In this document: in pieces, positions 35,254 to 45,345 of the stretch
How the letters are laid out: every line of letters begins with the position of its first letter
Position numbering within the stretch: the stretch's first letter is position 1
Origin: Streptomyces fragilis
Lineage (GTDB): Bacteria > Actinomycetota > Actinomycetes > Streptomycetales > Streptomycetaceae
Reading direction: 5' to 3'
Assembly: GCF_003112515.1 (NCBI RefSeq)
Contig: NZ_BEVZ01000010.1
Span: 90,519 to 154,518, forward strand
DNA length: 64,000 nt
The notes under the pieces: model-generated
Told to the model about the DNA's origin: nothing
The model's input: only the letters and a program-made list of their open reading frames with translations
The model's database searches: none
Translations under genes and position numbers: made by a program

Positions 35254-36299
35254 GCGCCTCCGCCCCCTCCGACCCGACCGCCCCCTCCGATCCGGCCGGC
35301 GCCGGCCTCTCCCTCGCCGACGGCGGCGGCTGCGGCGACGGCTGCGCCTGCGGCTCCGGTGACGGCCACGAGTTCGACGACTACGAGTGCGGCCTCGACC
35401 CCGCCCTCGCGGCGCTGCTGACCGACGCCGGTCTCGACCCGGCCGAGGTCGAGGACATCGCCACCATGGCGGTGGCCGAGGACCTCGACGGCGGCGTGGA
35501 CGTCACCACCTGGGCCACCATCGACGAGGACGCCGTCGCCACCGCCGACTTCACCGCCCGTGAGGCGGGAGTGGTGGCCGGGCTGCGGATCGCGGAGGCC
35601 GTGATCTCGGTGGTCGCCTCCGACGAGTTCGAGGTGGAGCGGCACGCCGAGGACGGCGACCGCGTCGCGGCCGGGCAGAAGCTGCTGTCGGTGACCACCC
35701 GTACGCGTGACCTGCTGACGGCCGAGCGCAGCGCGCTCAACATCCTGTGCCGCCTCTCCGGCATCGCCACCGCCACCCGCGCCTGGGCCGACGTCCTGGA
35801 GGGCACCGGCACGACGGTCCGGGACACCCGCAAGACCACGCCCGGGCTGCGCTCCCTGGAGAAGTACGCGGTGCGCTGCGGCGGCGGCGTCAACCACCGG
35901 ATGTCGCTCTCGGACGCCGCCCTGGTCAAGGACAACCACGTGGTCGGCGCCGGTGGCGTGGCCGAGGCGTTCCGGGCGGTGCGCGAGCGCTTCCCCGAGC
36001 TGCCGATCGAGGTCGAGGTGGACACCCTGCACCAGCTCCGCGAGGTGCTGGACGCGGGCGCCGACCTGATCCTGCTGGACAACTTCACGCCCGCCGAGTG
36101 CGCGGAGGCGGTCGCCGTCACCGCGGGCCGGGCCAAGCTGGAGGCGTCCGGCCGCCTCACCCTGGAGAACGCCAAGGCCTACGCCCACACCGGCGTCGAC
36201 CACCTGGCGGTCGGCGCGCTCACGCACTCCTCGCCGATCCTGGACATCGGCCTGGACCTCCGTGAGGCCCAGGGCGCCGACCAGAACGACTCGGAGTAG
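35250..36299 (+). CDS. nadC: Nicotinate-nucleotide pyrophosphorylase (quinolinate phosphoribosyltransferase)
   Basis: A 349-residue enzyme that makes nicotinate mononucleotide from quinolinate and PRPP. The core has AVAEDLDGGVDVTTWATI, the signature RDTRKTTPGLRSLEKYAVRC, CGGGVNHRMSLSDAALVKDN, EVEVDTLHQLREVLDAGADL and VGALTHSSPILDIGLDL. The first 55 residues are an extension rich in Gly, Ser and Asp with four Cys (28, 32, 34, 47) and His40, absent from standard NadC. GTG 35250 overlaps the nadB stop, with AGGAG 10 bases upstream. Confidence 0.95.
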   Translation: MSASAPSDPTAPSDPAGAGLSLADGGGCGDGCACGSGDGHEFDDYECGLDPALAALLTDAGLDPAEVEDIATMAVAEDLDGGVDVTTWATIDEDAVATADFTAREAGVVAGLRIAEAVISVVASDEFEVERHAEDGDRVAAGQKLLSVTTRTRDLLTAERSALNILCRLSGIATATRAWADVLEGTGTTVRDTRKTTPGLRSLEKYAVRCGGGVNHRMSLSDAALVKDNHVVGAGGVAEAFRAVRERFPELPIEVEVDTLHQLREVLDAGADLILLDNFTPAECAEAVAVTAGRAKLEASGRLTLENAKAYAHTGVDHLAVGALTHSSPILDIGLDLREAQGADQNDSE

Positions 36300-36310
36300 G
36301 GGCAGCGGCC

Positions 36311-37108
36311 ATGCTTCTGACGATCGACGTGGGCAACACGCACACCGTGCTGGGGCTGTTCGACGGCGCCGAGATCATCGAGCACTGGCGCATCTCCACC
36401 GACCCGCGCCGCACCGCGGACGAGCTGGCCGTGCTGATGCAGGGCCTGATGGGGGCGCACCCGCTGCTCGGCGGCGAACTCGGCGAGGGCATCGACGGCA
36501 TCGCCATCTGCGCCACCGTCCCGTCCGTGCTGCACGAGCTGCGTGAGGTGACGCGGCGCTACTACGGCGACGTGCCCGCGGTGATCGTCGAACCGGGCGT
36601 CAAGACGGGCGTGCCCATCCTCACCGACAACCCCAAGGAGGTCGGGGCGGACCGCATCATCAACGCGGTCGCCGCCGCCGAGCTCTACGGCGGGCCGGCC
36701 ATCGTGGTCGACTTCGGCACCGCCACCACCTTCGACGCGGTCAGCGCCAAGGGCCAGTACATCGGCGGCGTCATCGCGCCGGGCATCGAGATCTCCGTGG
36801 AGGCCCTGGGCGTCAAGGGCGCCCAGCTCCGCAAGATCGAGGTCGCCCGGCCGCGGAGCGTGATCGGACGCAACACCGTCGAGGCCATGCAGGCGGGCAT
36901 CGTGTACGGCTTCGCCGGGCAGGTCGACGGGGTCGTCGAGCGGATGGCCCGGGAGCTGGCGGACGATCCCGACGACGTGACGGTGATCGCGACGGGCGGC
37001 CTGGCGCCGATGGTGCTGGGCGAGTCGACGGTGATCGACGAGCACGAGCCGTGGCTCACCTTGATAGGGCTCCGGCTCGTCTACGAGCGCAACGTCAACC
37101 GCCCCTGA
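36311..37108 (+). CDS. coaX: Type III pantothenate kinase
   Basis: A 265-residue ASKHA-fold kinase that phosphorylates pantothenate in the first CoA step. Motifs are MLLTIDVGNTHTVLGLFDG, a WRISTDPRRTADELAVLM segment, VGADRIINAVAAAELYGGPA, IVVDFGTATTFDAVSAKG and VIATGGLAPMVLGES. It starts 11 bases after nadC and closes the operon, so pantothenate made by PanC is used by a co-expressed kinase. A long hairpin follows the stop. Confidence 0.96.
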   Translation: MLLTIDVGNTHTVLGLFDGAEIIEHWRISTDPRRTADELAVLMQGLMGAHPLLGGELGEGIDGIAICATVPSVLHELREVTRRYYGDVPAVIVEPGVKTGVPILTDNPKEVGADRIINAVAAAELYGGPAIVVDFGTATTFDAVSAKGQYIGGVIAPGIEISVEALGVKGAQLRKIEVARPRSVIGRNTVEAMQAGIVYGFAGQVDGVVERMARELADDPDDVTVIATGGLAPMVLGESTVIDEHEPWLTLIGLRLVYERNVNRP

Positions 37109-37131
37109 CCCCCCGTTCCGCGCCGCGCCCC

Positions 37132-37177
37132 GTTCCCCTCCCAGGACCGGGGCGCGGTCCTTTCCCGGGAGGGGAAC
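37132..37177 (+). terminator. Long two-tier hairpin after coaX
   Basis: An 11-bp outer stem, GTTCCCCTCCC with GGGAGGGGAAC, encloses an inner GGACC/GGTCC stem. It is the likely end of the pan/nad/coa transcript. The following stretch to 37307 contains a short inverted repeat (ATGGA-N6-TCCAT, 37262-37277) and a TATGGT -10 candidate at 37296-37301. Confidence 0.7.
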
Positions 37178-37307
37178 AGGGGGCGGGCCCTGCCGCGAGG
37201 GCGTGGGGCGCGGCCCGTGCGGGGCATGCCCCCCGGTCGGACGCGCTCGGGCGGCGCGCCGATGGAAATATGTCCATGATTGTCTGATTGGCGCGTATGG
37301 TCACGTC

Positions 37308-38108
37308 ATGCCCACGCCCTACGGATCCCGCGGCATGGCGTTCGGCCCGCAAGAGCTGCGCGTGCTCCGCCGTGCCCTCGCCCTCGCCCTGCACCCCCGC
37401 CCCGCCTCCCCCCAGGAGGTCCAGGACTGCCTGCGCCTCGCCGACGCGGTCGACGAGGTGACGCGGGAGGCGGCCCGGCAGCGCGCCTTCCTCCTGGCCG
37501 ACCTGGTCCGCTACCGCGCCGCCCTCCCGGGCACCGTCACCGGCTACCTCCGCCTCCTGCGCGAGGCACTGGACGCGGGTCACCGCCCGGAACGGGAGGA
37601 CCTGGCCGCGCTCCGCGCCCTGAGCGGCAACCCCCTCGCCGCCGCACTGCTGCGGCGGTGCGACCCGCCCGCCGTCCGGGCCCCGCTGACCGCCGCGGCG
37701 CCCACCCCCCTGTCCGTGCCGGTCCTGCCCGCCCAGGGCACCGAGCCGGCCACCGCCGCCCGCCCGGAACTCGTCCCGGTCCCGGCCACCGCCACGGTTC
37801 CCGCCGGTCGGCGCCCGGCGGCCGAGCCGGCCGGCCTCCCCGGTCCGGCCGTGCACCACGTCGTCCCCGCGGCGCGCACCCGGCTGCTGGCCCTGCCGGG
37901 CGGACTGAGCGCCGAGGGCGACGGCGAGGGCGACGGACCGGACGAGCGTCCCGGCCCGTCCCCCTCGCCCGACCCGCAGCGCCCCGGGCAGCCGGCGCCG
38001 GGGCGGCCGATCCCCACGCCGGGTGAGGTCTTCCCGCGTCGCAAGCCCTCCTCGTCCCCGTCCTCCCCGCCACAGGGGCCGTCGCAGGGGCGGCTGGCGG
38101 CGGGGTGA
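37308..38108 (+). CDS. Conserved hypothetical protein, helical N-terminus and Pro-rich tail
   Basis: A 266-residue protein without a recognised domain name. The first 115 residues look folded and helical (MAFGPQELRVLRRALALALH, QEVQDCLRLADAVDEVTREA, RQRAFLLADLVRYRAALPGT). The rest is Pro/Ala-rich and probably disordered, ending in a basic segment (PTPGEVFPRRKPSSSP). TATGGT lies 6 bases before ATG 37308, so the transcript is probably leaderless; ATG 37335 is an alternative. There is no signal peptide or membrane helix. It lies between the coaX terminator and a small membrane protein gene. Confidence 0.7.
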   Translation: MPTPYGSRGMAFGPQELRVLRRALALALHPRPASPQEVQDCLRLADAVDEVTREAARQRAFLLADLVRYRAALPGTVTGYLRLLREALDAGHRPEREDLAALRALSGNPLAAALLRRCDPPAVRAPLTAAAPTPLSVPVLPAQGTEPATAARPELVPVPATATVPAGRRPAAEPAGLPGPAVHHVVPAARTRLLALPGGLSAEGDGEGDGPDERPGPSPSPDPQRPGQPAPGRPIPTPGEVFPRRKPSSSPSSPPQGPSQGRLAAG

Positions 38109-38134
38109 CCGGCGGGGGTGGCTACCCTGGAGCC

Positions 38135-38305
38135 ATGGACTACGTCTCCGCGCTTCTGCCCCCCTTCGTGATGGCCGCGTTCTTCATCGGCGTCATCCGG
38201 GTGATCATCAAGACCCAGGGCGGGGCCAACAAGGCCAAGGAGGACGCCGCGGTGGACGCGGCCCTGGCCCAGGCTCAGGCCACCCCCCGCCGCGAGGAGT
38301 CCTGA
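38135..38305 (+). CDS. Small single-pass membrane protein
   Basis: A 56-residue protein with one membrane helix (SALLPPFVMAAFFIGVIRVI, residues 5-24) followed by a Lys/Asp/Ala-rich cytoplasmic tail (KEDAAVDAALAQAQA). Function unknown. TACCCT (38123-38128) lies 6 bases before ATG 38135, and GGAG directly precedes the start codon, so translation may be leaderless or use that GGAG. The 26-base gap from the previous gene makes a separate promoter likely. Confidence 0.75.
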   Translation: MDYVSALLPPFVMAAFFIGVIRVIIKTQGGANKAKEDAAVDAALAQAQATPRREES

Positions 38306-38342
38306 CGCCCTTCACGGGGTGATTCGGGACTAACGTTCTTCC

Positions 38343-38762
38343 ATGCCGAAACCCCTGGGAGAACTCGAAGACGCGGTCATGAGCCGGATCTGGAAGTGGA
38401 ACCGGCCCGTGACCGTTCGGGAAGTCCTGGAAGACCTCCAGAAGGAACGGTCCATCGCCTACACCACGGTGATGACCGTTCTCGACAATCTCCAGCGCAA
38501 GGGCTGGGTCCGGCGGCACGCGGAGGGCCGGGCCTATCGATATGAGGCGGTCTCCAGCCGTGCCGCCTACGCCGCCGCGCTGATGAACGACGCCTGGTCC
38601 CGCAGCGACAATCCCACCGCCGCTCTGGTGGCCTTCTTCGGGATGATGAACGAGGACCAGCGCGGGATGGTCCGTGACGCACTGCGCATCGCGCACGGCC
38701 CCGAGGCCGCCCCGGACGAGGAGAACACCCCCGGCTCGGCGGAGGACGGTTCCGGGAGATAA
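38343..38762 (+). CDS. BlaI/MecI/CopY-family transcriptional repressor
   Basis: A 139-residue winged-helix regulator (PLGELEDAVMSRIWKWNRPV, IAYTTVMTVLDNLQRKGWVR, RAYRYEAVSSRAAY). The family typically pairs with a BlaR/MecR-type membrane protease that controls beta-lactam resistance or respiration genes; no such partner is next to it here. Its C-terminal 40 residues contain the family's dimerisation helix, then an acidic tail. TAACGT (38331-38336) sits 6 bases before ATG 38343, a leaderless pattern. Confidence 0.88.
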   Translation: MPKPLGELEDAVMSRIWKWNRPVTVREVLEDLQKERSIAYTTVMTVLDNLQRKGWVRRHAEGRAYRYEAVSSRAAYAAALMNDAWSRSDNPTAALVAFFGMMNEDQRGMVRDALRIAHGPEAAPDEENTPGSAEDGSGR

Positions 38763-38771
38763 CGTCCGGAC

Positions 38772-39305
38772 ATGTCAGTGGAGCGTTCCGAAGTCAGCAG
38801 CAAGGCTTTCACCGTGCGCCGGGCCAGGACCGGCGATGTTCCGGCTCTCCGGCGACTCCTCGACGCGTACACCCGTGACGGCACGTTGCTCGACAAAGCG
38901 ACCGTCACGCTTTACGAGGACATCCAGGAGTTCTGGGTGGCGGAACGCGACGACGACGCCGAGGTGGTCGGCTGCGGTGCGCTGCACGTGATGTGGGAGG
39001 ACCTCGCCGAAGTGCGCACTCTCGCCGTGAACCCGGCGCTGAAGGGTGCCGGCGTGGGTCACCAGTTGCTGGAGAAGCTGTTGCAGACCGCCCGTTGGCT
39101 CGGTGTGCGCCGGGTTTTCTGTCTCACCTTCGAAGTCGAGTTCTTCGGCCGTCACGGCTTCGTCGAGATCGGTGAGACTCCTGTCGACACCGATGTCTAC
39201 GCCGAGCTGCTGCGTTCCTATGACGAGGGCGTCGCGGAGTTCCTCGGACTCGAACGAGTGAAACCGAACACCCTGGGCAACAGTCGGATGCTTCTGCACC
39301 TGTGA
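38772..39305 (+). CDS. GNAT N-acetyltransferase, amino-acid N-acetyltransferase type
   Basis: A 177-residue acetyltransferase resembling the short actinobacterial N-acetylglutamate synthases. The acetyl-CoA motif is AEVRTLAVNPALKGAGVGHQ, and the C-terminal FEVEFFGRHGFVEIGETPVD is typical of the ArgA-like group. This would acetylate glutamate (or a related amino acid) to feed arginine synthesis; the assignment of substrate is by family. It starts 9 bases after the BlaI-type gene, so the two may be co-transcribed. Confidence 0.82.
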   Translation: MSVERSEVSSKAFTVRRARTGDVPALRRLLDAYTRDGTLLDKATVTLYEDIQEFWVAERDDDAEVVGCGALHVMWEDLAEVRTLAVNPALKGAGVGHQLLEKLLQTARWLGVRRVFCLTFEVEFFGRHGFVEIGETPVDTDVYAELLRSYDEGVAEFLGLERVKPNTLGNSRMLLHL

Positions 39306-39558
39306 TCTTCTTCGGGCTCCGGCCGCCCGGTCTTCTCCCCGTCTTCACGGTGTGAGGTATTCCGGGCGGCCCCCTCTTGCCCCTCTTCCCCATCTTCCCG
39401 GCTCTTGCCGCTCGGTCCTCTTCCGGCTCTTCCCGGCGCCTTCCCCGCTCTACGCAGGTTCCCTATGTCCGGAACGGGCCGGTTTTCGGGCGCGTTCGCG
39501 GGCGCCGGTCTCTCCCGGGGGTTTGTGTTTTTCAGGCAAAAGCGGTTTGCTTTCCGGC

Positions 39559-39580
39559 GTACTGCAGTACTGCATATAAC
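39559..39580 (+). promoter_or_regulatory. Overlapping palindromes in the lsr2 promoter region
   Basis: GTACTGCAGTAC (39559-39570) and TGCAGTACTGCA (39563-39574) are both perfect palindromes made by two tandem GTACTGCA units. TATAAC (39575-39580) follows as a possible -10, 62 bases before the lsr2 start. The rest of the 336-base gap (39306-39641) is strongly pyrimidine-rich on the plus strand (39306-39470), with no gene. Confidence 0.55.
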
Positions 39581-39641
39581 AAGGGACGGCGAAACGGCTC
39601 CGCCCGGAGCCGCCCCAGGGTTATCGATGAAAGGAAAAGCG

Positions 39642-39977
39642 GTGGCACAGAAGGTTCAGGTCCTTCTTGTCGACGACCTCGACGGCGGCGAGGCGGACGA
39701 GACGGTGACGTTCGCGCTGGACGGCAAGACCTACGAGATCGACCTCACGACCGCCAACGCGGACAAGCTGCGCGGCCTGCTCGAGCCCTACGTGAAGAGC
39801 GGACGCCGCACCGGTGGCCGTTCCACCGGCGGCCGTACCAAGACGCGTGCGGCGGCCGGCAGCAGCCAGGAGACGGCCCAGATCCGTGCCTGGGCCAAGG
39901 AGCAGGGTCTCGAGGTCAACGACCGCGGCCGTGTCCCGGCGAAGATCCGTGAGGCCTACGAGAAGGCCAACGGCTGA
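39642..39977 (+). CDS. lsr2: Lsr2 nucleoid-associated protein
   Basis: A 111-residue H-NS-like protein that bridges DNA and silences AT-rich and horizontally acquired genes. The N-terminal oligomerisation domain (AQKVQVLLVDDLDGGEADET, then KTYEIDLTTANADKL) is joined by a basic linker (GRRTGGRSTGGRTKTR) to a C-terminal AT-hook-like DNA-binding domain (RAWAKEQGLEVNDRGRVPA) with the RGR core. GTG 39642 is chosen by AAGGAAAAG 7 bases upstream and family length; ATG 39627 is in frame but lacks a Shine-Dalgarno sequence. Confidence 0.96.
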   Translation: MAQKVQVLLVDDLDGGEADETVTFALDGKTYEIDLTTANADKLRGLLEPYVKSGRRTGGRSTGGRTKTRAAAGSSQETAQIRAWAKEQGLEVNDRGRVPAKIREAYEKANG

Positions 39978-40015
39978 TCGGCCCACCCATGGCTGAAGGT
40001 CCCGTCGCATGCCGG

Positions 40016-40037
40016 AGAGCCGCCCTCGCGCGGCTCT
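40016..40037 (+). terminator. Hairpin after lsr2
   Basis: AGAGCCGC and GCGGCTCT form an 8-9 bp stem with a 6-base loop, 38 bases after the lsr2 stop. No T run follows. Confidence 0.55.
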
Positions 40038-40201
40038 CTGCCGTTGCGGGCCCCGCGCCGTTGCCTTCCCGGCATCGCAGCGTCGCCTCTCCGGCCTCGC
40101 CCGGCCTCCGGCCCCCTCACGGACCGTTTCCACGGAAGGCGTTTCGAACGCGCTGTGTAACCGGAACGGGGGCGCTCAGGTCGGCGGAGCGGCGCAAGGT
40201 T

Positions 40202-40215
40202 GTTCGCCCGTAGCG
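40202..40215 (+). promoter_or_regulatory. ClgR-like box upstream of clpC
   Basis: GTTCGC-5N-GCG fits the ClgR operator pattern described for actinobacterial clp genes. It lies 311 bases before the clpC start, within a 548-base gap. Downstream toward clpC there are two GC hairpins (around 40452-40468 and 40478-40495) in what would be a long leader. Confidence 0.5.
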
Positions 40216-40525
40216 GAGGGGACCGGGGTGCGCCGCATGGACTGTCGGTCGAAGCGGGTAAGACATCCCTAGTGGGAGGGGGCGACACGCAGGACAGGCG
40301 GCCTTCCGTTCGCCATCGGCGTACTGGTGAAGGACGTAAGTGCCTGGCCTGCGGGAACATCGTCTCGCACCATCGGGTTGGAGCAGATGTCGGCGTTCCG
40401 GGTCAGGAGGCCAAGGACGGTGTCGGCAGTTGGAATGAGCGGTCCCCGCTTGCGGGACTAAGCTGCGGAAGGACAGGAAGGGGACAGCCCCCTTACTGCC
40501 TGACCGCTCTGAGGAGCGATTAACG

Positions 40526-43051
<2,526 letters not shown>

Positions 43052-43076
43052 CACCCGGCGCGTCACCCGAGTGACC

Positions 43077-43113
43077 CGAAGGGCCGGTGCGGAGCTTCCG
43101 CACCGGCCCTTCG
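43077..43113 (+). terminator. Terminator after clpC
   Basis: A 15-16 bp perfect stem (GAAGGGCCGGTGCGG and its complement) with loop AGCTT, 26 bases after the stop. The rest of the gap to 43488 has no gene; it contains an inverted repeat CTACG-N6-CGTAG (43357-43372) in a relatively AT-rich patch. Confidence 0.85.
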
Positions 43114-43488
43114 GCGTTCCCGACCGCTGTGCGCGGGGCCCCAACTGCTGTGCCCGGGGCCACAGTCGGCGGCTCCCGAGGAGGGCCTGCCGGTGAGGTG
43201 GGGCACGCGACCCAGGTCACGTACGAAGCCGCCTAGTAGACGCCCGGCCCGCCTGGCGAGCGCGAGGAGCGACGTGGCGATGCCTCTCACCTGCCACGAG
43301 TCCGAATAGCAACTATGTGAACCCTTTGTCCTGTAAGTACACATTCATGGCGGATACTACGCATCGTCGTAGATCACACGATTGTCAGGACTGACCCGAT
43401 CGGGTTACCAAGGTATGGCCGACGGCGAGACCGGACCTCCTCCGGTTCTCACCCCGCGGCGATCCCGTCCCCGAACAAAGGGTTCTTC

Positions 43489-44091
43489 ATGTTCCAGCAC
43501 GTCTCGCTCCGCACCTCCGGTTCGACCACCCTCCGCACCCGCGCCGCGGTCGTGGCCGCCGGCCTCGGAGCCTCGGTCGTCCTCGGTGCCGGAGTCGCGA
43601 CTGCTGCCGGCGCCCCCACCGCCGGCACGCCTGCGGCCGCCGCGCAGGTGAACACCAAGGCGCCCGCGGGCAACGCCTGGGTCGACCCGGTCCAGAAGTA
43701 CAAGCTGTCCGCGAGCTTCGCGCAGAACGGCGGCATGTGGGCGCACAAGCACTCCGGCCAGGACTTCGCCGTCCCGACCGGCACCAAGGTCTTCGCGGTC
43801 CACGAGGGCACCGTGGTCAAGGCCGGCAGCTGGGGCGCCGGTGACGGCCCCGCCTACGGTAACGCCGTCGTCATCAAGCACGGCAACGGCACCTACTCGC
43901 AGTACGCCCACCTCTCCAAGGTGCAGGTGAGCGTCGGCGAGAAGGTGAACACCGGCGAGCAGATCGCCCTGTCCGGCAACACCGGCAACTCCAGCGGTCC
44001 CCACCTGCACTTCGAGATCCGCACCAGCGCCAACTACGGCACCGCGGTCAACCCGGTCCAGTTCCTCGCCGCCAAGGGCGTCAAGGTCTGA
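43489..44091 (+). CDS. Secreted M23-family peptidase
   Basis: A 200-residue exported zinc peptidase that cleaves peptidoglycan cross-bridges (LytM/lysostaphin fold). The N-terminus has a signal peptide (VVAAGLGASVVLGAGVATA with an Ala-rich cleavage region near 40-53). The catalytic domain shows HSGQDFAVPTGT (HxxxD), the GNAVVIKHGNGTYSQYAHLS segment and the final HLHF motif. ATG 43489 has AAAGGG 6 bases upstream. A 377-base gap with an AT-rich, repeat-containing patch lies before it, so transcription may be specially controlled. An 18-bp terminator follows. Confidence 0.93.
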   Translation: MFQHVSLRTSGSTTLRTRAAVVAAGLGASVVLGAGVATAAGAPTAGTPAAAAQVNTKAPAGNAWVDPVQKYKLSASFAQNGGMWAHKHSGQDFAVPTGTKVFAVHEGTVVKAGSWGAGDGPAYGNAVVIKHGNGTYSQYAHLSKVQVSVGEKVNTGEQIALSGNTGNSSGPHLHFEIRTSANYGTAVNPVQFLAAKGVKV

Positions 44092-44132
44092 CCACCCGCG
44101 GGTGACGCGCCCAGGCGCGACGGAGTGAACAT

Positions 44133-44171
44133 GCGGAAGGCCCCGGCAGCATCGCTGCCGGGGCCTTCCGC
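44133..44171. terminator. 18-bp terminator between the M23 gene and mutY
   Basis: GCGGAAGGCCCCGGCAGC pairs perfectly with its complement across a 3-base loop. GTTT follows on the plus strand. It lies between two convergent genes and can serve both. Confidence 0.85.
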
Positions 44172-44216
44172 GTTTCCGCGTTTCCGGTACCGCCTTCCGC
44201 GTTCCCGGCACCGGGC

Positions 44217-45173
44217 CTACGGCCGGCCCGGCAGGCGGTACATGCCGTCCGCCAGCGGCTCCACCAGGCCGTCCGCCACCAGGCCGTCCAGCGCCCGGGC
44301 CCGCTGCACCGGCTCCTCCCACACCGCGTCCAGCGCCGCCTGCGGAACGGGCACCTCCGCCGCGCGCAGCACCGCCAGGAGCTTGCCGCGCACCTGGCGG
44401 TCCGTGCCCGCGTAGGTCTGGCCGCGGCGCGGCGGCCCGTCGTGTTCGGGCTTCCCGGCCCTCAGCCAGGCGCAGCGGGCGGCGATCGGGCAGCGGTGGC
44501 AGCTCTCGTTGCGCGCGGTGCAGATCAGCGCGCCCAGTTCCATCGAGGCCGCCGCCCACCGCGCCGCCGTGCCCTCCTCGGCCGGCAGCAGGGAGACCGC
44601 CAGCCGGCGCTCGGCCGCCGTGGTGGCGTTGGGCGGGTACTGCACGCCGGTCACGGCGCGGGCCAGGACCCGGCGGACGTTGGTGTCGAGCACGGCGTGA
44701 CGCCGGCCGAAGGCGAAGGAGGCGACGGCGGCGGCGGTGTACTCGCCGACGCCGGGCAGCGCGAGCAGTTCGGCGTGGTCGGAGGGGACCTCGCCGCCGT
44801 GCCGCTCGGTGACGGCGACGGCCGCGCCGTGCAGGCGCAGCGCGCGGCGCGGGTAGCCGAGCCGGCCCCAGGCCCGCACCGCCTCGCCCGGCGCCTCGGC
44901 TGCCAGGTCGGCGGGGCGGGGCCAGCGGGCCAGCCATTGCTCGTACACCGGCAGCACCCGGTTGACCGGGGTCTGCTGGAGCATGAACTCGCTGACCATC
45001 ACCCCCCACGCGCCGGCTTCGGGGCGGCGCCACGGCAGGTCGCGGGCGTTCGCCTCGAACCAGGCGATGACGGGGGTGTGGAGGGGAAGGGTGTCGGTGG
45101 CGTCTGTGCGGAGGGCGGTCCGCGCCGCGGTGTCCCGCGGGGCGGACGGCTCGGGCTGTGTGGGTGCGGTCAT
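44217..45173 (-). CDS. mutY: A/G-specific adenine glycosylase
   Basis: A 318-residue base-excision enzyme removing adenine opposite 8-oxoguanine. It has the catalytic-Glu segment SEFMLQQTPVNRVLPVYEQW, the helix-hairpin-helix LLALPGVGEYTAAAV, the catalytic Asp in AVLDTNVRRVLARAVTG, and the 4Fe-4S Cys set CTARNESCHRCPIAARC (spacing 6, 2, 5). It lacks the long C-terminal NUDIX-like MutT domain of E. coli MutY but keeps a short winged-helix-like end. It is convergent with the M23 peptidase gene. Confidence 0.95.
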   Translation of the reverse strand: MTAPTQPEPSAPRDTAARTALRTDATDTLPLHTPVIAWFEANARDLPWRRPEAGAWGVMVSEFMLQQTPVNRVLPVYEQWLARWPRPADLAAEAPGEAVRAWGRLGYPRRALRLHGAAVAVTERHGGEVPSDHAELLALPGVGEYTAAAVASFAFGRRHAVLDTNVRRVLARAVTGVQYPPNATTAAERRLAVSLLPAEEGTAARWAAASMELGALICTARNESCHRCPIAARCAWLRAGKPEHDGPPRRGQTYAGTDRQVRGKLLAVLRAAEVPVPQAALDAVWEEPVQRARALDGLVADGLVEPLADGMYRLPGRP

Positions 45174-45345
45174 GACGTCATCGATCCTGCCACGACCCCG
45201 CCGTCACCCGATGTGCGCAATTCGTCACCCGTTGGAAGTGGCTCAGGGTGCGGCAACCGGATACCGGGATGATGATCCGGAAAAGTTGTCGTCCGCACGG
45301 CGGGTGCCGCCTTGAGTGACGTCGATCTCTCGTACAGTTTGCGCC

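Noticed and set aside
37262..37277. ATGGA-N6-TCCAT as an operator for the gene at 37308
   Set aside because: The arms are only 5 bp and occur readily by chance; I noted it but do not rank it.
43114..43488. ydaO-type c-di-AMP riboswitch before the M23 peptidase gene
   Set aside because: The typical conserved core (for example GGGGTGAAT with its flanking stems) is not visible by eye. A covariance search would settle it.
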